64,000 nt of DNA, taken from Parietaria judaica. Its lineage: Eukaryota; Streptophyta; Magnoliopsida; Rosales; Urticaceae. Made by a program: the position numbers and the translations under genes. Positions within the stretch are counted from its first letter, which is position 1. Each line of letters opens with the position of its first letter. The notes beneath the pieces were generated by a model. It did no database searches. It worked only from the letters and a program-made list of their open reading frames with translations, and had not been told where the DNA came from. The DNA lies in NCBI GenBank assembly GCA_954871525.1, contig OX940864.1, forward strand, positions 14,006,001 to 14,070,000. Direction: 5' to 3'. Shown one piece after another: positions 35,365 to 47,569 of this stretch.

Positions 35365-38300
35365 ATGGCTCTCCCTTTCCTCACCTTCGCTTTTGCTCTC
35401 GCACTGCTCCTCGTCGGAATCGCCACGACCGAGGCGATCGGAATCGGAATCGGCGATGAAATCCAAGTGCTGAAATCGGCGTCGCAGCGAGAGTTCGACT
35501 ACTTCGCGCTGGCTCTCCAGTGGGCCCCCACCTACTGCCGCCGCACCCGCCATTGCTGCTCCTCCAACGCTTGCTGCCGAGGGTTTCCTCTTCTCTCCCT
35601 CTTTCGTTTTTCAGTTTTCACTTCTCCGATTTGAGTGCATGGATTGGTTTTCGTTAGGTCAACGACGCTTGACTTTTTTCAATCGAAGGTCTTAACATGA
35701 ATTGATTGTGTTATTTTCAGGGAAAATGCTCCGACCGAGTTTACGATCCGTAAGTACATGTTTCTTCCATTGCTATTCATGGAAACCTTACATTGTTTGG
35801 ATTCTGATCTGGAGAAGCTTGCATCCATGAAAAGAAAGGGAGTGTTTTGGTTGTTAGGAATTAGGATCTTGTCAGGATCCAGTCGAACCAAACATGAATT
35901 AGAATTCGCCTATTGAATCCCCGTTTTTATTCAGCAAATCAAACTAATAACAAAAGGACGTTTTCTTCGGAAACACGGTCCGCTAAGCCTCTCATCGGCG
36001 CCTAAGTACCAATACGAATTTGGTCTAAAGCACAAGCAAACCTTGATGAAAAACAATTAACAACAAAAGGACTAAAGTGATTCTCTGCGTAATTGACTGT
36101 GTTGCCCTTTCTCCTGCTATAACGTGATGATAGCGGTCTGTCAGATTTTTAACTATTTCACCCTCTCGTGATGGCAGATGGCTTGTGGCCCGACTACAAC
36201 GATGGAACGTGGCCCGCCTGCTGCACGCAGGAGAGTTTTGATGAGAATGAAGTATGTGTTCGTTGTTCATATATACTCTCTCTTGGTCCCTAATGCCCCT
36301 GATGAATTTATTTTTTTATATGCTTGTAACTAGAAGAACTGTGTTGATCACGTGAATTGGTAACGAGACCTGAGGACTCGGGGTGTAGCAAGTCCGACAA
36401 AGCCTCTGTGGTTTGTGAAAATTGGATTTGACTTTCTGGGTTTTAGGAGGGGTGGTTCTCTTCTATTGCTTATAGAGAAGTTTCATCATTCTGATACGAG
36501 ACTATAGGCGCATTTAGGATAACAAATTTGTGCTCACTTAATGGAGATATTATTCATCCAGTCTAGAATCAAATAATTAATTTGGCTAGGGTTTTATGGA
36601 AACAGTGAGCTTGCTTATGTAAATATAGGCACCGACTTTTCATTAACAAGAGTTAGCAGGAAATTAGAGTCTTTCTCCCCCTTGTGAGAGTGATCAGGAA
36701 TGAAATAGTTCATTACGAGATCGATTCGAGGGTCGTAACAGAATGGCTCTAACAGAATGGCTCACCCCGCTGATTATGTTTCAATTCAGCGTTGCTACAT
36801 CTGTCGATAAGAAGTATCCCACCTATGTCCACTAATCCGTGATTATTTGTCGGTTTTCTGTTATTGATTTTGTAGATCTCATCATTACAAGATGTTCTAA
36901 ACAAATATTGGCCATCTTTGAGTTGCGGTACATCAAAAACTTGTCATGGCACTAGAGGACCATTTTGGGCTCATGAGGTAGGTGACCATTGATTTAATTT
37001 GTTAATTTTATGTGCCTAACACTAAAGCAATCACAGTAGAGAACTAACGTTTGTTCATCTTATTTCTATGGTGGCTGAATTGGATCCTATCCCATTGCCA
37101 GTGGGGTAATATTTTCATCTTTTTCTTTAATATGTGCTTACTTTTCTAGTGGGAACTTTGTTTTCTTTGGGCTTAAACACCATTATTTGGTTGACAATTT
37201 GTATACACAGCGGCTGATACGTTTGTTTACTATTTTTCGTCTAGAATATTTCTTCATTAATTTTTTTTATTATTTGCAGAAAAGCACGGGACTTGCTCTT
37301 CTCCCGTAACTAAGGATGAGTACAACTACTTCTTAACCACTATCATGATTTATGAGAAGTACAATGTAACAGTAAGTTACCGAAAAATGGAATTTTCCTT
37401 TGTAAAAAATACAACTAGTATTTTGTTTCCTTAATTTTTTATTCTTGCTAATTTGTATCATCCTTATTCTGTGATCAGAGTGTCCTTGCTAAAGAAGGAT
37501 ATGTTCCGTCCAATTCGGAAAAATACCCTCTTGGAGGCATTGTGTCTGCCATTCAAAATGCTTTCCATACCACTCCACAGGTGATATGCAATCATGGAGC
37601 TATAGAGGAACTTCGCATATGCTTTTACAAGGATTTCACGGTAGGTATCTAACCATGCAATATGTCTTCGAGTTTGATGCACCCAATATTATTATTATAA
37701 ATAGTCTTAGAAATTTCAAGTTCTAGTTTGGAATTAGTCAGGTGAGGAATTTGTAATATGATGATAGGACCCGGAATAGATAATCAAAGAGAAACATGAA
37801 TATATAATAAAATAAATATAATACAGTCAAACATACTACCCTAAAGAGATCTCTTAATGGGATAAGAAGTACTAGAAATCACTCTCACACCTCTTCCCCC
37901 GCACTCACTATAACTACTTGTGTTGAACCCCTCCGAGCCTAGCCTCCCTAATCCTAGAAAGAGACTAAGCTAATTTTACTAAACCCTAGATTAATGTTTG
38001 GATCAAAGATAATCTTTATCACGAAAAGAGACCTATTCATATCATAACTAGGTCCAAAAATGATATTTCGGACTAACCTAAAATGACATGTTATAAGAAA
38101 CAACAGAACGCTTAAATCATACGTAACTATGTAAAGGACATTTTAGAAATAGAAGACTAAATCTAAATGCAATAATAAAATAACTTCGCTTGATTGATCC
38201 GAGCCCATAACCCGCCCAATTCCATGTTAAAATTCCTTTTTTTGGTATATATTGCCAGACTGGTATATATTACCTGTCTTGAGTCAAAGTCTAGAATTGT

Positions 38301-38829
38301 AATTTTCGTTTGTCTTACACATCAACATTCTTAGTGTGTAAATATTTGATATTTTTGCTCTAAATTTGATAGCCTCGGGATTGCGTGAGCGGATCAACCA
38401 CTCAAAACGGCAGAGTATCTTCAGGAAATTCATGTCCAGACTACATCAGCTTACCAGAGTACACGCCATTGGGTAAGTTTCTTTATGCTCATTCACAGAA
38501 CTTCTGAATACTCCTAAGGTAAGTCTTGTCCATACTTATATACGTCCACTACCGGCAAGCGATCCGATCTTTTAGAACTTTTGCCCTGTTCCCGTTTTTT
38601 GAAGAAAAGAGAAGGCCCGGTTTTCCAACCGAAACTGTGGGGCCCTGGCCAGAACAGGGATGCGGGGCCAAAGCTTTGATTAATTTATGCTACATCCGAA
38701 TGAAAGCGAAGAGCATTATTATCTTCATAAACAAAAAGAACTCGTTTGATGTGAAATTTCATGTCTTATCCAGATATTGCCAGCGATGGAACGGTATATC
38801 CGTGGAATCCCGAAGAAGCCACTTCTTAA
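35365..38829 (+). CDS. RNS2: S-like ribonuclease T2, RNS2 type
   Basis: T2 ribonucleases cut single-stranded RNA through 2',3'-cyclic phosphates. The RNS2 class is endomembrane/vacuolar and recycles rRNA. Nine exons join in frame: 35365-35582, 35721-35749, 36178-36251, 36876-36977, 37102-37105, 37280-37371, 37479-37640, 38373-38472 and 38774-38829 (278 residues). A signal peptide covers about 1-24. Catalytic motif CAS I is FTIHGLWP (H83), and CAS II is HEWEKHGTC (E143, K144, H145). Cysteines of [14 protein letters not shown] and PACC are conserved. [18 protein letters not shown] and RICFYKDF match RNS2, as does the C-terminal tail after LPEYTPL. The exon of only four bases (TGGG) supplies the Trp and the first base of the Glu in CAS II. 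The usual QWPGTYC reads QWAPTYC. Confidence 0.93.
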
Positions 38830-40337
38830 GGTCTGTTTAGCTTGTTTTAATCAGAAATGGAAGTGTTTTAATCACTAAACATTCTTGTGATTATGAGCCA
38901 ACCATTTATCCCAAACTATCTCTACTTTAGAATGCTGCATTTAAAATTGGGACTTGTTGATATGTAAATAAGTAAGTCGCTCTTTTTATGCACTTCTCTA
39001 TCGCACAAATATATTTGAAGGCTTTGTTTATACAAACTTGCTGATATTCGACTTTTCTGGTTATCTTCACTAGTGAGAAGAACCATAGATTGACAAACCT
39101 AATGCTTCTTAGCTTCAAATTGGTAGGCCATAAGCCACTTGACAAGTCACATTTGACAATTGACAACGTCCAAAATAGCACTTTCGATTAATAAATATGG
39201 AATTTCGGAAATTTGGAATTTTATATATATTTTGAAAAAAGAAACGGAAACTGAATTTTGGTTCAAGTTCTGTTTTTCGGATACTGCATGGAGGTTCATA
39301 CTTTCGAAGTACTCTGATCTTTCTGAAAAAAGAAAAAAGTTAATTAAATCTACTTGGATTCGAGATCTCACCTTCGAGATTAATGAATGGAATATAGTCT
39401 TTTATTCCGGGAAAAAGAACTGGACCGGTATCGGAAGATACCGATATTATATATTATTAAGTCCTCTGGATTGAGTTTGTATACTGTTGAAATTAATTAC
39501 CGTTATAACTCAGCATTATGGATATGAGACATTTGTTGAAGCATTTATCTATATATATGAAGGCCAATCTGTGAAAAGAGATTACACTCTACGCATGAGC
39601 ATGGATTTTTCAAGCTGAATTGCCAAAATGATATTTTTGTTTAAGTACAAACTACAAAGTATCAGAACTAGTTACTGTGGTAAAGAATTGCGACATTTGC
39701 ATGGATTTTCCAAGTTGAATTCTTTCTATCAGAGCTATATATTATATATCATGCTACGTTATTCGGAATTTCTTTGGGCGGAAATAATGCCGTAATTTTG
39801 TTGTAATTTTTTTCAACTAGATGCCGCCGATGACGGAGTCGAAAAGTCAAGTAACATCAATTAACTGCTCAAATACTGTCATATTCCATGACCTCTCTTT
39901 GGGCTCTGCCCTATGTAAATAATACTAAATATCATAATTCTGGATTTCAGTATTGATCACTTAACTTTTGGCCATATATGTTATGTGCTATTTTAATATT
40001 AAAATCAAAATTACTGATCTGGCGGAAACTAATTACGATGACTTAAGGTTATTATGTAGGTAACTTACGAGTAATTATAAAGTCTTTGCAAGACAAGAAT
40101 TGCAATTACCTAAAACGTATGAATTTTCATTTTCATCTTCTATATATAGGGTCTTAAGGTTAAGGTCATGGTCTCTATCTATCAACCACTATATATGATA
40201 ATTCTTTTCTTTTCCTTCAAAATTGACTATATATATCCAAATTCAATGGTGATTTTACACTTCTCTTAGTGTTTTGTCCTAAGCTTGAGAGGCAACCCGA
40301 GAGCATGCCGGAACAAGTGGGGAAAAGTTTTCAGGGT
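38830..40337. other. Intergenic stretch downstream of RNS2
   Basis: AT-rich. An open frame at 39160-39474 has no recognisable domain. No repeat boundary was found. Confidence 0.5.
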
Positions 40338-40346
40338 TATATTTAT

Positions 40347-40810
40347 GGGTTAATGACGGCAAAAATACCCAAAGTTTGGTTAAAGAACCTCTCGTGTACC
40401 CAAAGTCTTAAAGTGATGGTAAAAATACCAAAAGTCACATTTGGGGAGTTGACCACTCCATTCTCGTAACGCATGTAACTTACCCATTAACCCTGGCCAC
40501 GTGGACAAACGTAGGTTGCTGACATAACAATTTTTTGCCACGTGGATGAGCCCAATTACGGGTTCAACTTGTTGTTTTGTCGTAAACGAGGCTGATGTGG
40601 GCTCGTCCACGTGGAAAAAAATTGCTATATCAGCAACCCACGTTTGTCCACGTGGCCAGAGTTAACAGGTAAGTTAACTGCATTACGAGAATGGAGTGGT
40701 CAAATCCTCAAATGTGACTTTGGGTATTTTTGGCACCACTTTTAGAGTTTTGGTACACGAGGTTTTTTTTTTTTTTACCAAACTTTGGGTATTTTTGCCG
40801 TCATTAACCC
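40347..40810. mobile_element. Mutator-like foldback MITE, near-exact 9-bp TSD
   Basis: Ends GGGTTAATGACGGCAAAAAT and its inverted copy. The flanks TATATTTAT (40338-40346) and TATATTTTT (40811-40819) agree at eight of nine positions. The arms include 'gaccactccattctcgtaac' and 'ggccacgtggacaaacgt'. Non-coding. Confidence 0.88.
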
Positions 40811-40842
40811 TATATTTTTTTTATAACATATTAAATTATTAA

Positions 40843-41155
40843 GGGTTAATTACAGCAAAAATACCCAAAGTTTGATCAAAGAACCCCTCGTGTACCCAAA
40901 GTTTAAAAGTGGTGGCAAAAATACCCAAAGTCGCATTTGGGGAGTTGACCACTTCATTCTCGTAACGCCGTTAACTTACCCCTTAATTCTGGCCACGTGG
41001 ACAAATCTATTTTGTAAGTGTAATCATTAAGAGTTCAATTAGTTGTATTAAATAGTATAAATTAGAGGTTTAATTCGTTGTTTTGTCGTAAACAAGGCTG
41101 ATGTAGGCTCGTCCACGTGGCAAAAATTGTTATGTCAACAACCCCCGTTTGTCCA
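40843..41155. mobile_element. Truncated copy of the GGGTTAAT foldback MITE
   Basis: It starts GGGTTAATTACAGCAAAAAT only 33 bases after the previous copy and follows the same sequence. It breaks off at 'gtttgtccac' (about 41155), where cysteine-protease-like sequence begins. The right end is missing. Confidence 0.8.
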
Positions 41156-41166
41156 CTAACTATGAC

Positions 41167-41367
41167 ATGTATTCACTTAACCATGACGGTTGTTCCCACG
41201 CTACGATTGTCGTCGGCTATAGAGAAGACATGCACGATGGCACACGCTACTAGGATGTGAAGAACTCATACCGCAAAGATTGATGTTATTTTGGACATGA
41301 GAAAGTGATCGGAGAAACAAAATAGCGGTATGCAGTTGAAGCTACCGGTACAATAGAAGTCTCCTAG
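41167..41367 (+). pseudogene. Papain-like cysteine protease C-terminal fragment, with stops
   Basis: The frame reads CSHATIVVGYREDMHDGTRY, stop, DVKNSYRKD, stop, CYFGHEKVIG..., then another stop. It matches the papain family around the catalytic His (HA.IVVGYG) and Asn (VKNSWG..W). Both stops fall where the family has Trp (TGG changed to TAG and TGA). Nothing else of the gene is present. It abuts the truncated MITE, so the rest may have been lost in a rearrangement. Confidence 0.75.
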
Positions 41368-42048
41368 CATTCACACAATGAGTGATTTAAAAATGGTGTT
41401 ATGGATATATGATGAATAAGAGCAACTTGATGTATTTTGTTACACCCACACTAGCTTCAAACTAATTTTGAGAATTCCAAATCTATAATAGGATATGGAA
41501 TCTATCTCAATAGAAGAGTTGTTAGTCCGATGATTTCCGAACAAGCTACCAGATATTACAAAAGTAAATCGAATACTTGTTCATAAAAATTGTTGTTTGG
41601 AACACAAAATTTTATTGACCTTACACATGATGGTCGATGTAAGAAAATTGAAAGCATATTCTCTTGAAGTTAATTTTTATTTTATTTATTGTTATTTTTC
41701 ATATTGATTTAAGAGTTTAGGTGTCAATAATAACTAATAAGTAGGACTACATCAACATGAATCATACATATATTTATGGTAAGGGTTAACTGCCATATAT
41801 TCTTTATTCTAAAAATAAGAGTAAATTTTTTCGCACTCATTGAGGCACGAGGGCAGTCTGATCAATATCATATTTTTAAATGTAATAATAAGATAACACA
41901 ATTAGTTTAGTCTAAATAGAGTTTCAGATTAGTCTTTAAAAATTATATTTAAATCGTTCTAATCACAAATACCGAAATAAGTTCACGTTTATGTATCAAT
42001 ATATTTAATTATTTTTATGTTTGTGAAAAACACTCTGTTTCTATTAAA

Positions 42049-42083
<35 letters not shown>

Positions 42084-42206
42084 TATTTTCGATATAATCA
42101 ATCACTCACTCTTCCTTAGCACCCTCCGAATAAAACAGTAGAAAAAACTGAAAACCAGACAGAGAAGCGAACCCATTGCAAAACGTCGTCGTTTTGGGTC
42201 TTTAAC
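41368..42206. other. AT-rich spacer upstream of the DUF7138 gene
   Basis: No gene. An (AT)n tract lies at 42052-42081. The leader from about 42200 is CT/CCT-rich, as usual for plant 5' UTRs. Confidence 0.5.
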
Positions 42207-42443
42207 TTGGGGGCCAAGTCTTTCTCTCTCTCATACCGCCAATCTCATCTTCTCTCTCTACCACTTTCTCCTTCCAAATACCGAAAATACCCCCCACCGC
42301 CTCACCCATATTTACCTTTCTACCCCAACAAAACCCCACAAAGCCTTCCCCGCATAAAGCCCTTCCAACTCTCTCCCTCACCACCAAACCCTCGTTCGAA
42401 TTCTCTCTCCTCCTCCTCCTCTCTTCCGCCATCGCCGCCCGCA

Positions 42444-42959
42444 ATGGTGCTCGAGATTTGCGGCGCCGCCGCCGGAGTGGCGTCGGTCCCGGCGGTGCTC
42501 TTCGACGGCGAGAACGAGATAAGCATCGGGAACGTCGTCGTCTACGAGACCCTGGATTTCAAGCGCTTCCTGGCGGTGCTGAGCCAGAAGATCGGCGTCT
42601 CTCCGCACCAATTCGCCGCCTACGTGTCCTCGCCGGAGGCGGATCGCAGGATTCCGATCACCGGGAAGTCCAACTTCGCGGCGATCCTGCGCCTCAAGAG
42701 CTGCCTCATCGTCGTCGTCCTCAAGCGCTCTCGCCGCGAGCGCCGCCGCAGGAGCCCGAAGGCCGGGGATCTCGGCGAGAAGAATCCGCCGCGGAACGTG
42801 GTGATCCTGAGGCGAAGCGGCGAGAATCTGGAACAGGAGCGAGAGAGGTACGTGAGGTCCTTGCTCTCGGGTCGGGTCGCGTGCGAGGAGTGCCTGCGGC
42901 CGAGGACTCGGGTCGGGCCGCGGAGTTCCACTGCTGCGTCAACGACATGTTCGTCTTAG
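42444..42959 (+). CDS. DUF7138-type plant protein, C-terminus altered by a frameshift
   Basis: The 171-codon single-exon frame starts MVLEICGAAAGVASVPAVLF and has the DUF7138 core: a VLFDGENEISIGNVVVYETL strand region, then FKRFLAVLSQKIGVSPHQFA, RIPITGKSNFAAI and LIVVVLKRSRRERRRRSP. Its function is not established. After CEECLR (about 42897) the reading frame departs from the family and stops at 42959. The expected tail is present in another frame (see next entry). The ATG at 42444 is chosen because homology starts there; the in-frame upstream ATG at 42207 lies in low-complexity leader sequence. A single missing G in 'ctgcggccgag' would explain the change: a real mutation or a sequencing error. 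Confidence 0.8.
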   Translation: MVLEICGAAAGVASVPAVLFDGENEISIGNVVVYETLDFKRFLAVLSQKIGVSPHQFAAYVSSPEADRRIPITGKSNFAAILRLKSCLIVVVLKRSRRERRRRSPKAGDLGEKNPPRNVVILRRSGENLEQERERYVRSLLSGRVACEECLRPRTRVGPRSSTAASTTCSS

Positions 42960-43000
42960 GGTTCAGGTCGCGCGCGGGTCCGGTGACCCGCCCGCATTGA
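42898..43000 (+). other. Out-of-frame conserved tail of the DUF7138 gene
   Basis: Read in the next frame, this segment gives AEDSGRAAEFHCCVNDMFVL and GFRSRAGPVTRPH before a stop at 43000. FHCCVxD and GFRSxAGPxxRP are the typical end of this protein family, so the segment was coding until the one-base loss near 42897-42901. Confidence 0.75.
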
Positions 43001-44052
43001 CTCGGGTCGGGTTTAGTTTCCTTTTTGAGCGTGTACAGAGTCCGCAACAGAGAGAGAGAGACGTGGGTGAGTGTGATTGGGTGTGGCGGGGTGTACCGTA
43101 AGTAACGTGCATCTCTTTAACCGAAGGTTTGAGTTAGGCTGCGTACTTTTGGATTGGTACAGTGTTCCGTGGGCCCCACAGGAGGGGAATGGTGACCTGG
43201 CACTTATCGGATTGGTTGATCTGACAGGAAACAGTGACGTGTTCTTCGTTGGTGACTTCTTTAGCAAGAAAGCTATATTGATAATAATAATATATTTTTC
43301 TTTTGGTGGAATAATGGTGGGGTTTTTAGGGTTTTGGATTTGTTTCCCACCACATTTGGAAATAGGAAAGAATTTGTAATTGAATATAATAATAGTTTGG
43401 TAGAATCAAGGAACTTTCGGGGTTCTCTTTAGAATTCTTTTCGTATTTCATAATATTATGAATTATGTGGTATTATTTGAATAATTGTTTTGTTTCAATT
43501 TCGGTTGGAAATGGATTGGTGATATATTTTCGTAGTGGTGCTTGAGTTGTCAGACAAATGTCGTATTTCCCTGAATTTGGGGACTTCTAGTCGCTGGATT
43601 ATGACTTTTTTTTTTTTGAAAACAGGATTATGACCTTTAATTTGGCATATATGTTACGATCATTTCATTTGAGCTATTTTGTGGCACTTTTGCCGCTAAG
43701 AGAAACAATTTTGGTCGTGTTTTTAGTGTGGTGTGGTAACGGAGCTTTTTTACGTTATGGTATGGAAGATATGTAGTTACATAACGTAAGAGTAATTTAT
43801 CTTAATTAATTTTGAGAAGATGAAGATAAGAATCTTAATAAGTTAAGAAGATAAAGATAAGAGTCAACTTAAAAGAGTCCCAACTCCTAAACGCCTGCAA
43901 AGTCTTTACATGTATTTCTTGTTTTAATGGAAGGACATGATCGGTTAAGATTACATGTACTCGTATTATAAAACATAATTTTACAGTAAGAGAACCTGGC
44001 ATTATTGATCGCAAATACTATCGGTTAAGATTACTTATATACGTAATTTTTG

Positions 44053-44118
44053 CGTCTCAAAAGATTGAACCCAATACCTCTTAAAGAGTCTTATAATACA
44101 TTTACTGTCAGGCCAAAC
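44053..44118 (-). mobile_element. tRNA-derived SINE remnant
   Basis: On the minus strand TTTGGCCTGACAGTAAATG (A-box-like) is followed about 35 bases later by TTGGGTTCAATCTTTTGAGA (B-box-like). It resembles 45716-45790. Confidence 0.5.
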
Positions 44119-45715
44119 AAACTTAATTATCTTTATTGTTTTTTAATTAAATTATATAAAAGAATAATTGAAATAAAAAGCTAATATATAAATTGTATAC
44201 AGATATTTCTTAAAATTAATATTTAGTGCATAAAAAATTCGTGTAACACTATTGCCTTTAGGGGAGAAATCAAACATTATCAACAAAAATCCGGGGGTTT
44301 AGACTTTAGGGTCAACAAAAACCCGGGGTTTCAGACTTTAGGGTTTTAGGTGGTCGTTATAAAATCCATCCAATAGATAAGCAAAGTAGATGTAAAATTC
44401 TTTCGGTACGTAAGCATAACATAAAATTCATGAGTATTTTTTTTTTATGTTTATTTCTCATACTTATATCTAAATTCAATTAGCATAAAAACATCAAACA
44501 AAAATAATGTGAGTGGTTGTGGTTCTATAAGAAGAAGAAAAAAAGAAAAAACAAATCAATTCTAAATGAATATTACAAATCAACAAAAATTACGATTAAA
44601 ACACGTCAGGAAAAATATGAGTGCAAGAAGTTTATTTGAAGTTACATGGATGGGCAACAATAACGAGTGTGACACAGTCAATCTTATGTTATATTATAAA
44701 GATACATCTATTTATTTGTAGTTTTATTGATATGTAATAATATTGGGAATGCACGAGTGTTGCTTACAATTGTTTGTGGCTAGACTTGGGAGTTGGGGGT
44801 CAAAACAATAATTTCTAAAATATTGAGGGTTAACTGATAATTTAAAAGAAAAAATTCAAGGATTTACCAATATTTTAAAAAATCAATATCATTGAAAAAT
44901 ATCTTCCAACACAATAATCAAGTCGTTCAGTTTTCGAAAATTAACACTTGAAAACCTAAAACGAAAAGTTGTTCACTTTCCCCCCCGAAAAATTGCGAAA
45001 ACTATAAAACAAAAAAGATTATGGGAGATAACTTACCGAGATGCCTGTTTTGAGCTAAAATTGAACGAAAATCGCGAAATTTCGAACCTTGCAATAATCA
45101 TCATCTGTAACAAAAGTGTCTATTAATAAACAATCCTAAACGTACCGAATATTATATTCTATGGCCAGAAAACATAATAGGAAATTACTACTCTTTCTCT
45201 AAAATAAAAGAAAGGACCCAGCAAATAAATAGCATTCTATAAGCAAAGATCATTAGATAATAATACTACATTTATATAATAATACTACATTTATCTAAAG
45301 TAAAATATTAGTATCAAAAGACTGTTAAAACTCTCAAATTAGACCATTTCACTTCACCACTTACTATCGAATAAAGTAGCAAATAAATTTTAGGAGAGTC
45401 TAATTTTAGAATTTTACAATTTGTAATACAAATTTTCGATTTAGAAATAGATGTAATACTAATTTGTGATTTTTCTCTTTATAAACGGAGTACATATCAT
45501 ATTCCTAAGACTCCTACCATATAATGTATTTTTTTGAAACGATTTTAGACTGCCATGTTAAGCGGTGTATGCCTTAACGCGAACTCAATTAAATTATTTT
45601 TTTAATAAGATAATACTATTGATTAAAGTTAAAATGCATTCCCGCATTATTAATATTCATTTTAAGAACATATAAATATATTGGTCAAATATACAATATG
45701 TAAAAGGAGCACACA

Positions 45716-45790
45716 TTTGCGTCTTTGGGATTTGAACCCGTGACCTCTTGGAGAGGTATATAGCGGAGTTACCACTAGGCCAAACAAATT
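45716..45790 (-). mobile_element. tRNA-derived SINE fragment
   Basis: On the minus strand TTTGGCCTAGTGGTAACTCC (A box) and GTCACGGGTTCAAATCCCAA (B box) are spaced as in a tRNA-derived RNA polymerase III promoter. No cloverleaf can be completed, so it is a SINE head rather than a tRNA gene. Confidence 0.6.
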
Positions 45791-46823
45791 TCATTTCAAT
45801 TGAAATTAAAATTAAAACCTATAATAATGTACCCACATATTCTAAATCGTTTATCCTTGTTTACATCAAAAGAAACATTTTATGCACGAGTGTGTTTCAT
45901 GTGAGACTAAAATTTATATCTTTTATAACATTCGATTTCATTTCGTTGCCGCCCGATACGACAGGCGAGAGAAGAGCTTACGTAAGTCCTCGATCTCGAA
46001 AGGCCCCATCATTGATCACGAATAATTTAATTTTATATTAGGTAGTGCGTTGCTATATATATATTTTTTTTAACAATAATAATATATAAATATCACAAAA
46101 TAATATGTAAGTACAATTCCGTTTTGTTAAGCTAAAATGACATATTCATCGTAAACTTAATTCAAAAAAGAATAATTTATGTTATTTAAATTCAATCATA
46201 AAATACACATGTTTCCCGTACGATAAACTTTAAAGAAATAACGACCGAACAAAACTTTTTAAGGTGAAATACAAGCAAAAGTACATTGAAGTACCTTAAA
46301 GTTCACAAAATATTTCAAATCTTATTTTCTATAGGTAAAAGTAAGGTTTAAAATGCCGCTTGCCGATTTCGTTTTGCATTTTCTGTTTTACAGATATATC
46401 GCTTGCCGATGGGTATGTCGATGGGCAAATTGTAAAAAAAGGGCATGCCGCATACCGCATATACCGCACTTTTCGCATGGGCATACCGCATGCCGATGGG
46501 GTTTTCGACGGATATTTTGTAAAAAATATTTGAGTAATTAAGCAAGATATTTATATAGGTTAAAAACTACATATTTAATAAATACAAGACATAATTGTAT
46601 ACAACAAAACACATTTGTAACTTAAATATGTAGGTGAAATGTATAATATTAAGTCACTTTATTAGTTTAAGTGTATATTATTAAGTCAAATTATTATGTG
46701 AAGTGAATATGTATGTTAATTAAGTGTGTAATATTAAGTGAATATGCATGTTAATTGTATATGTATGTTAACAAATTTAATATTAGTTGAAGTGTATAAT
46801 ATTAAATGAATATGTATATTAAG

Positions 46824-47451
46824 TAGGGGTGAAACCGGTACCGATAATCGGTAAATTAGCTTTTTTTGGTATTGGTATTGAAAAATTGAGATATTTTTTT
46901 TTGGTATTGGTATTGGTATCGGTTCTAAAATTTCTTGATTTTTTTATCAAACCGAGACCGAGAAAAAAGAAAAGAAAACCGATAAATAAACCGAGACATA
47001 AACCGGGAATAATCTGGGGCAAAATAAAAAAAATAATACAAACTACCATGTCCGAAATTCGGATTCCGAAGTATAAAAATACATGTCTAATACATAAAAA
47101 CATCAAACATAATTAAATGACATGTAGTTCACTAATTTTATAAGAGAGTGAGGTATCACATAAATGAGGGAGAGTGAGAGAGTGAGGTATCACAGAAGTG
47201 CCTTAATTTTTGAATAAAAATGACATGTAGTACACTCCAAAACGACATGTAGTTCACAACCGATACCGATACCGATATTCAAGAAATTTGGCTATCGGTA
47301 TCAGAATTTGTATCGGTATCGGAAACCAATAACCGATAAGTATCGGTTATCGGTTTTAAACTATATTTATCAGTTTTTTTTATAAACCGATCCGGGATCG
47401 ATACCGAAACCGAGACGATACCGAGAAACGGTTACAAAATTTTCACCCCTA
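46824..47451. mobile_element. hAT-like MITE, TSD ATATTAAG (copy 2)
   Basis: Same family as 15935-16572, starting TAGGGGTGAAACCGGTACCG and ending TTTTCACCCCTA. ATATTAAG flanks it at 46816-46823 and 47452-47459. The related repeat at 51205-52091 carries the unoccupied site at 51679-51686, which proves the insertion. A short 'accgaaaccg' stretch present in copy 1 is missing here. Confidence 0.97.
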
Positions 47452-47569
47452 ATATTAAGTGTATATGTATGTTAGGTGAAGTTAATATATATGTTAAGTG
47501 TATATTATTAAGTTAAATTATTAGGTGAAGTGTATGTGTACGTGTATGTGCATGTTAAGTGTGAATGTG

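Larger units (their letters stand above)
43001..46341. other. 3.3-kb AT-rich intergenic stretch
   Basis: It holds the 3' flank of the DUF7138 gene and two SINE remnants (listed separately). A short duplication near 44285-44345 repeats 'caacaaaaa-cccgggg...gactttagggt'. No gene seen. Confidence 0.55.

Noticed and set aside
39160..39474. 104-codon open frame downstream of RNS2
   Set aside because: No recognisable domain, AT-driven composition and no splice or promoter support. It was left unannotated.
42207..42443. Upstream in-frame extension of the DUF7138 gene (start at 42207)
   Set aside because: The extension is Ser/Pro low-complexity text from a CT-rich leader. Family homology starts at the 42444 ATG.
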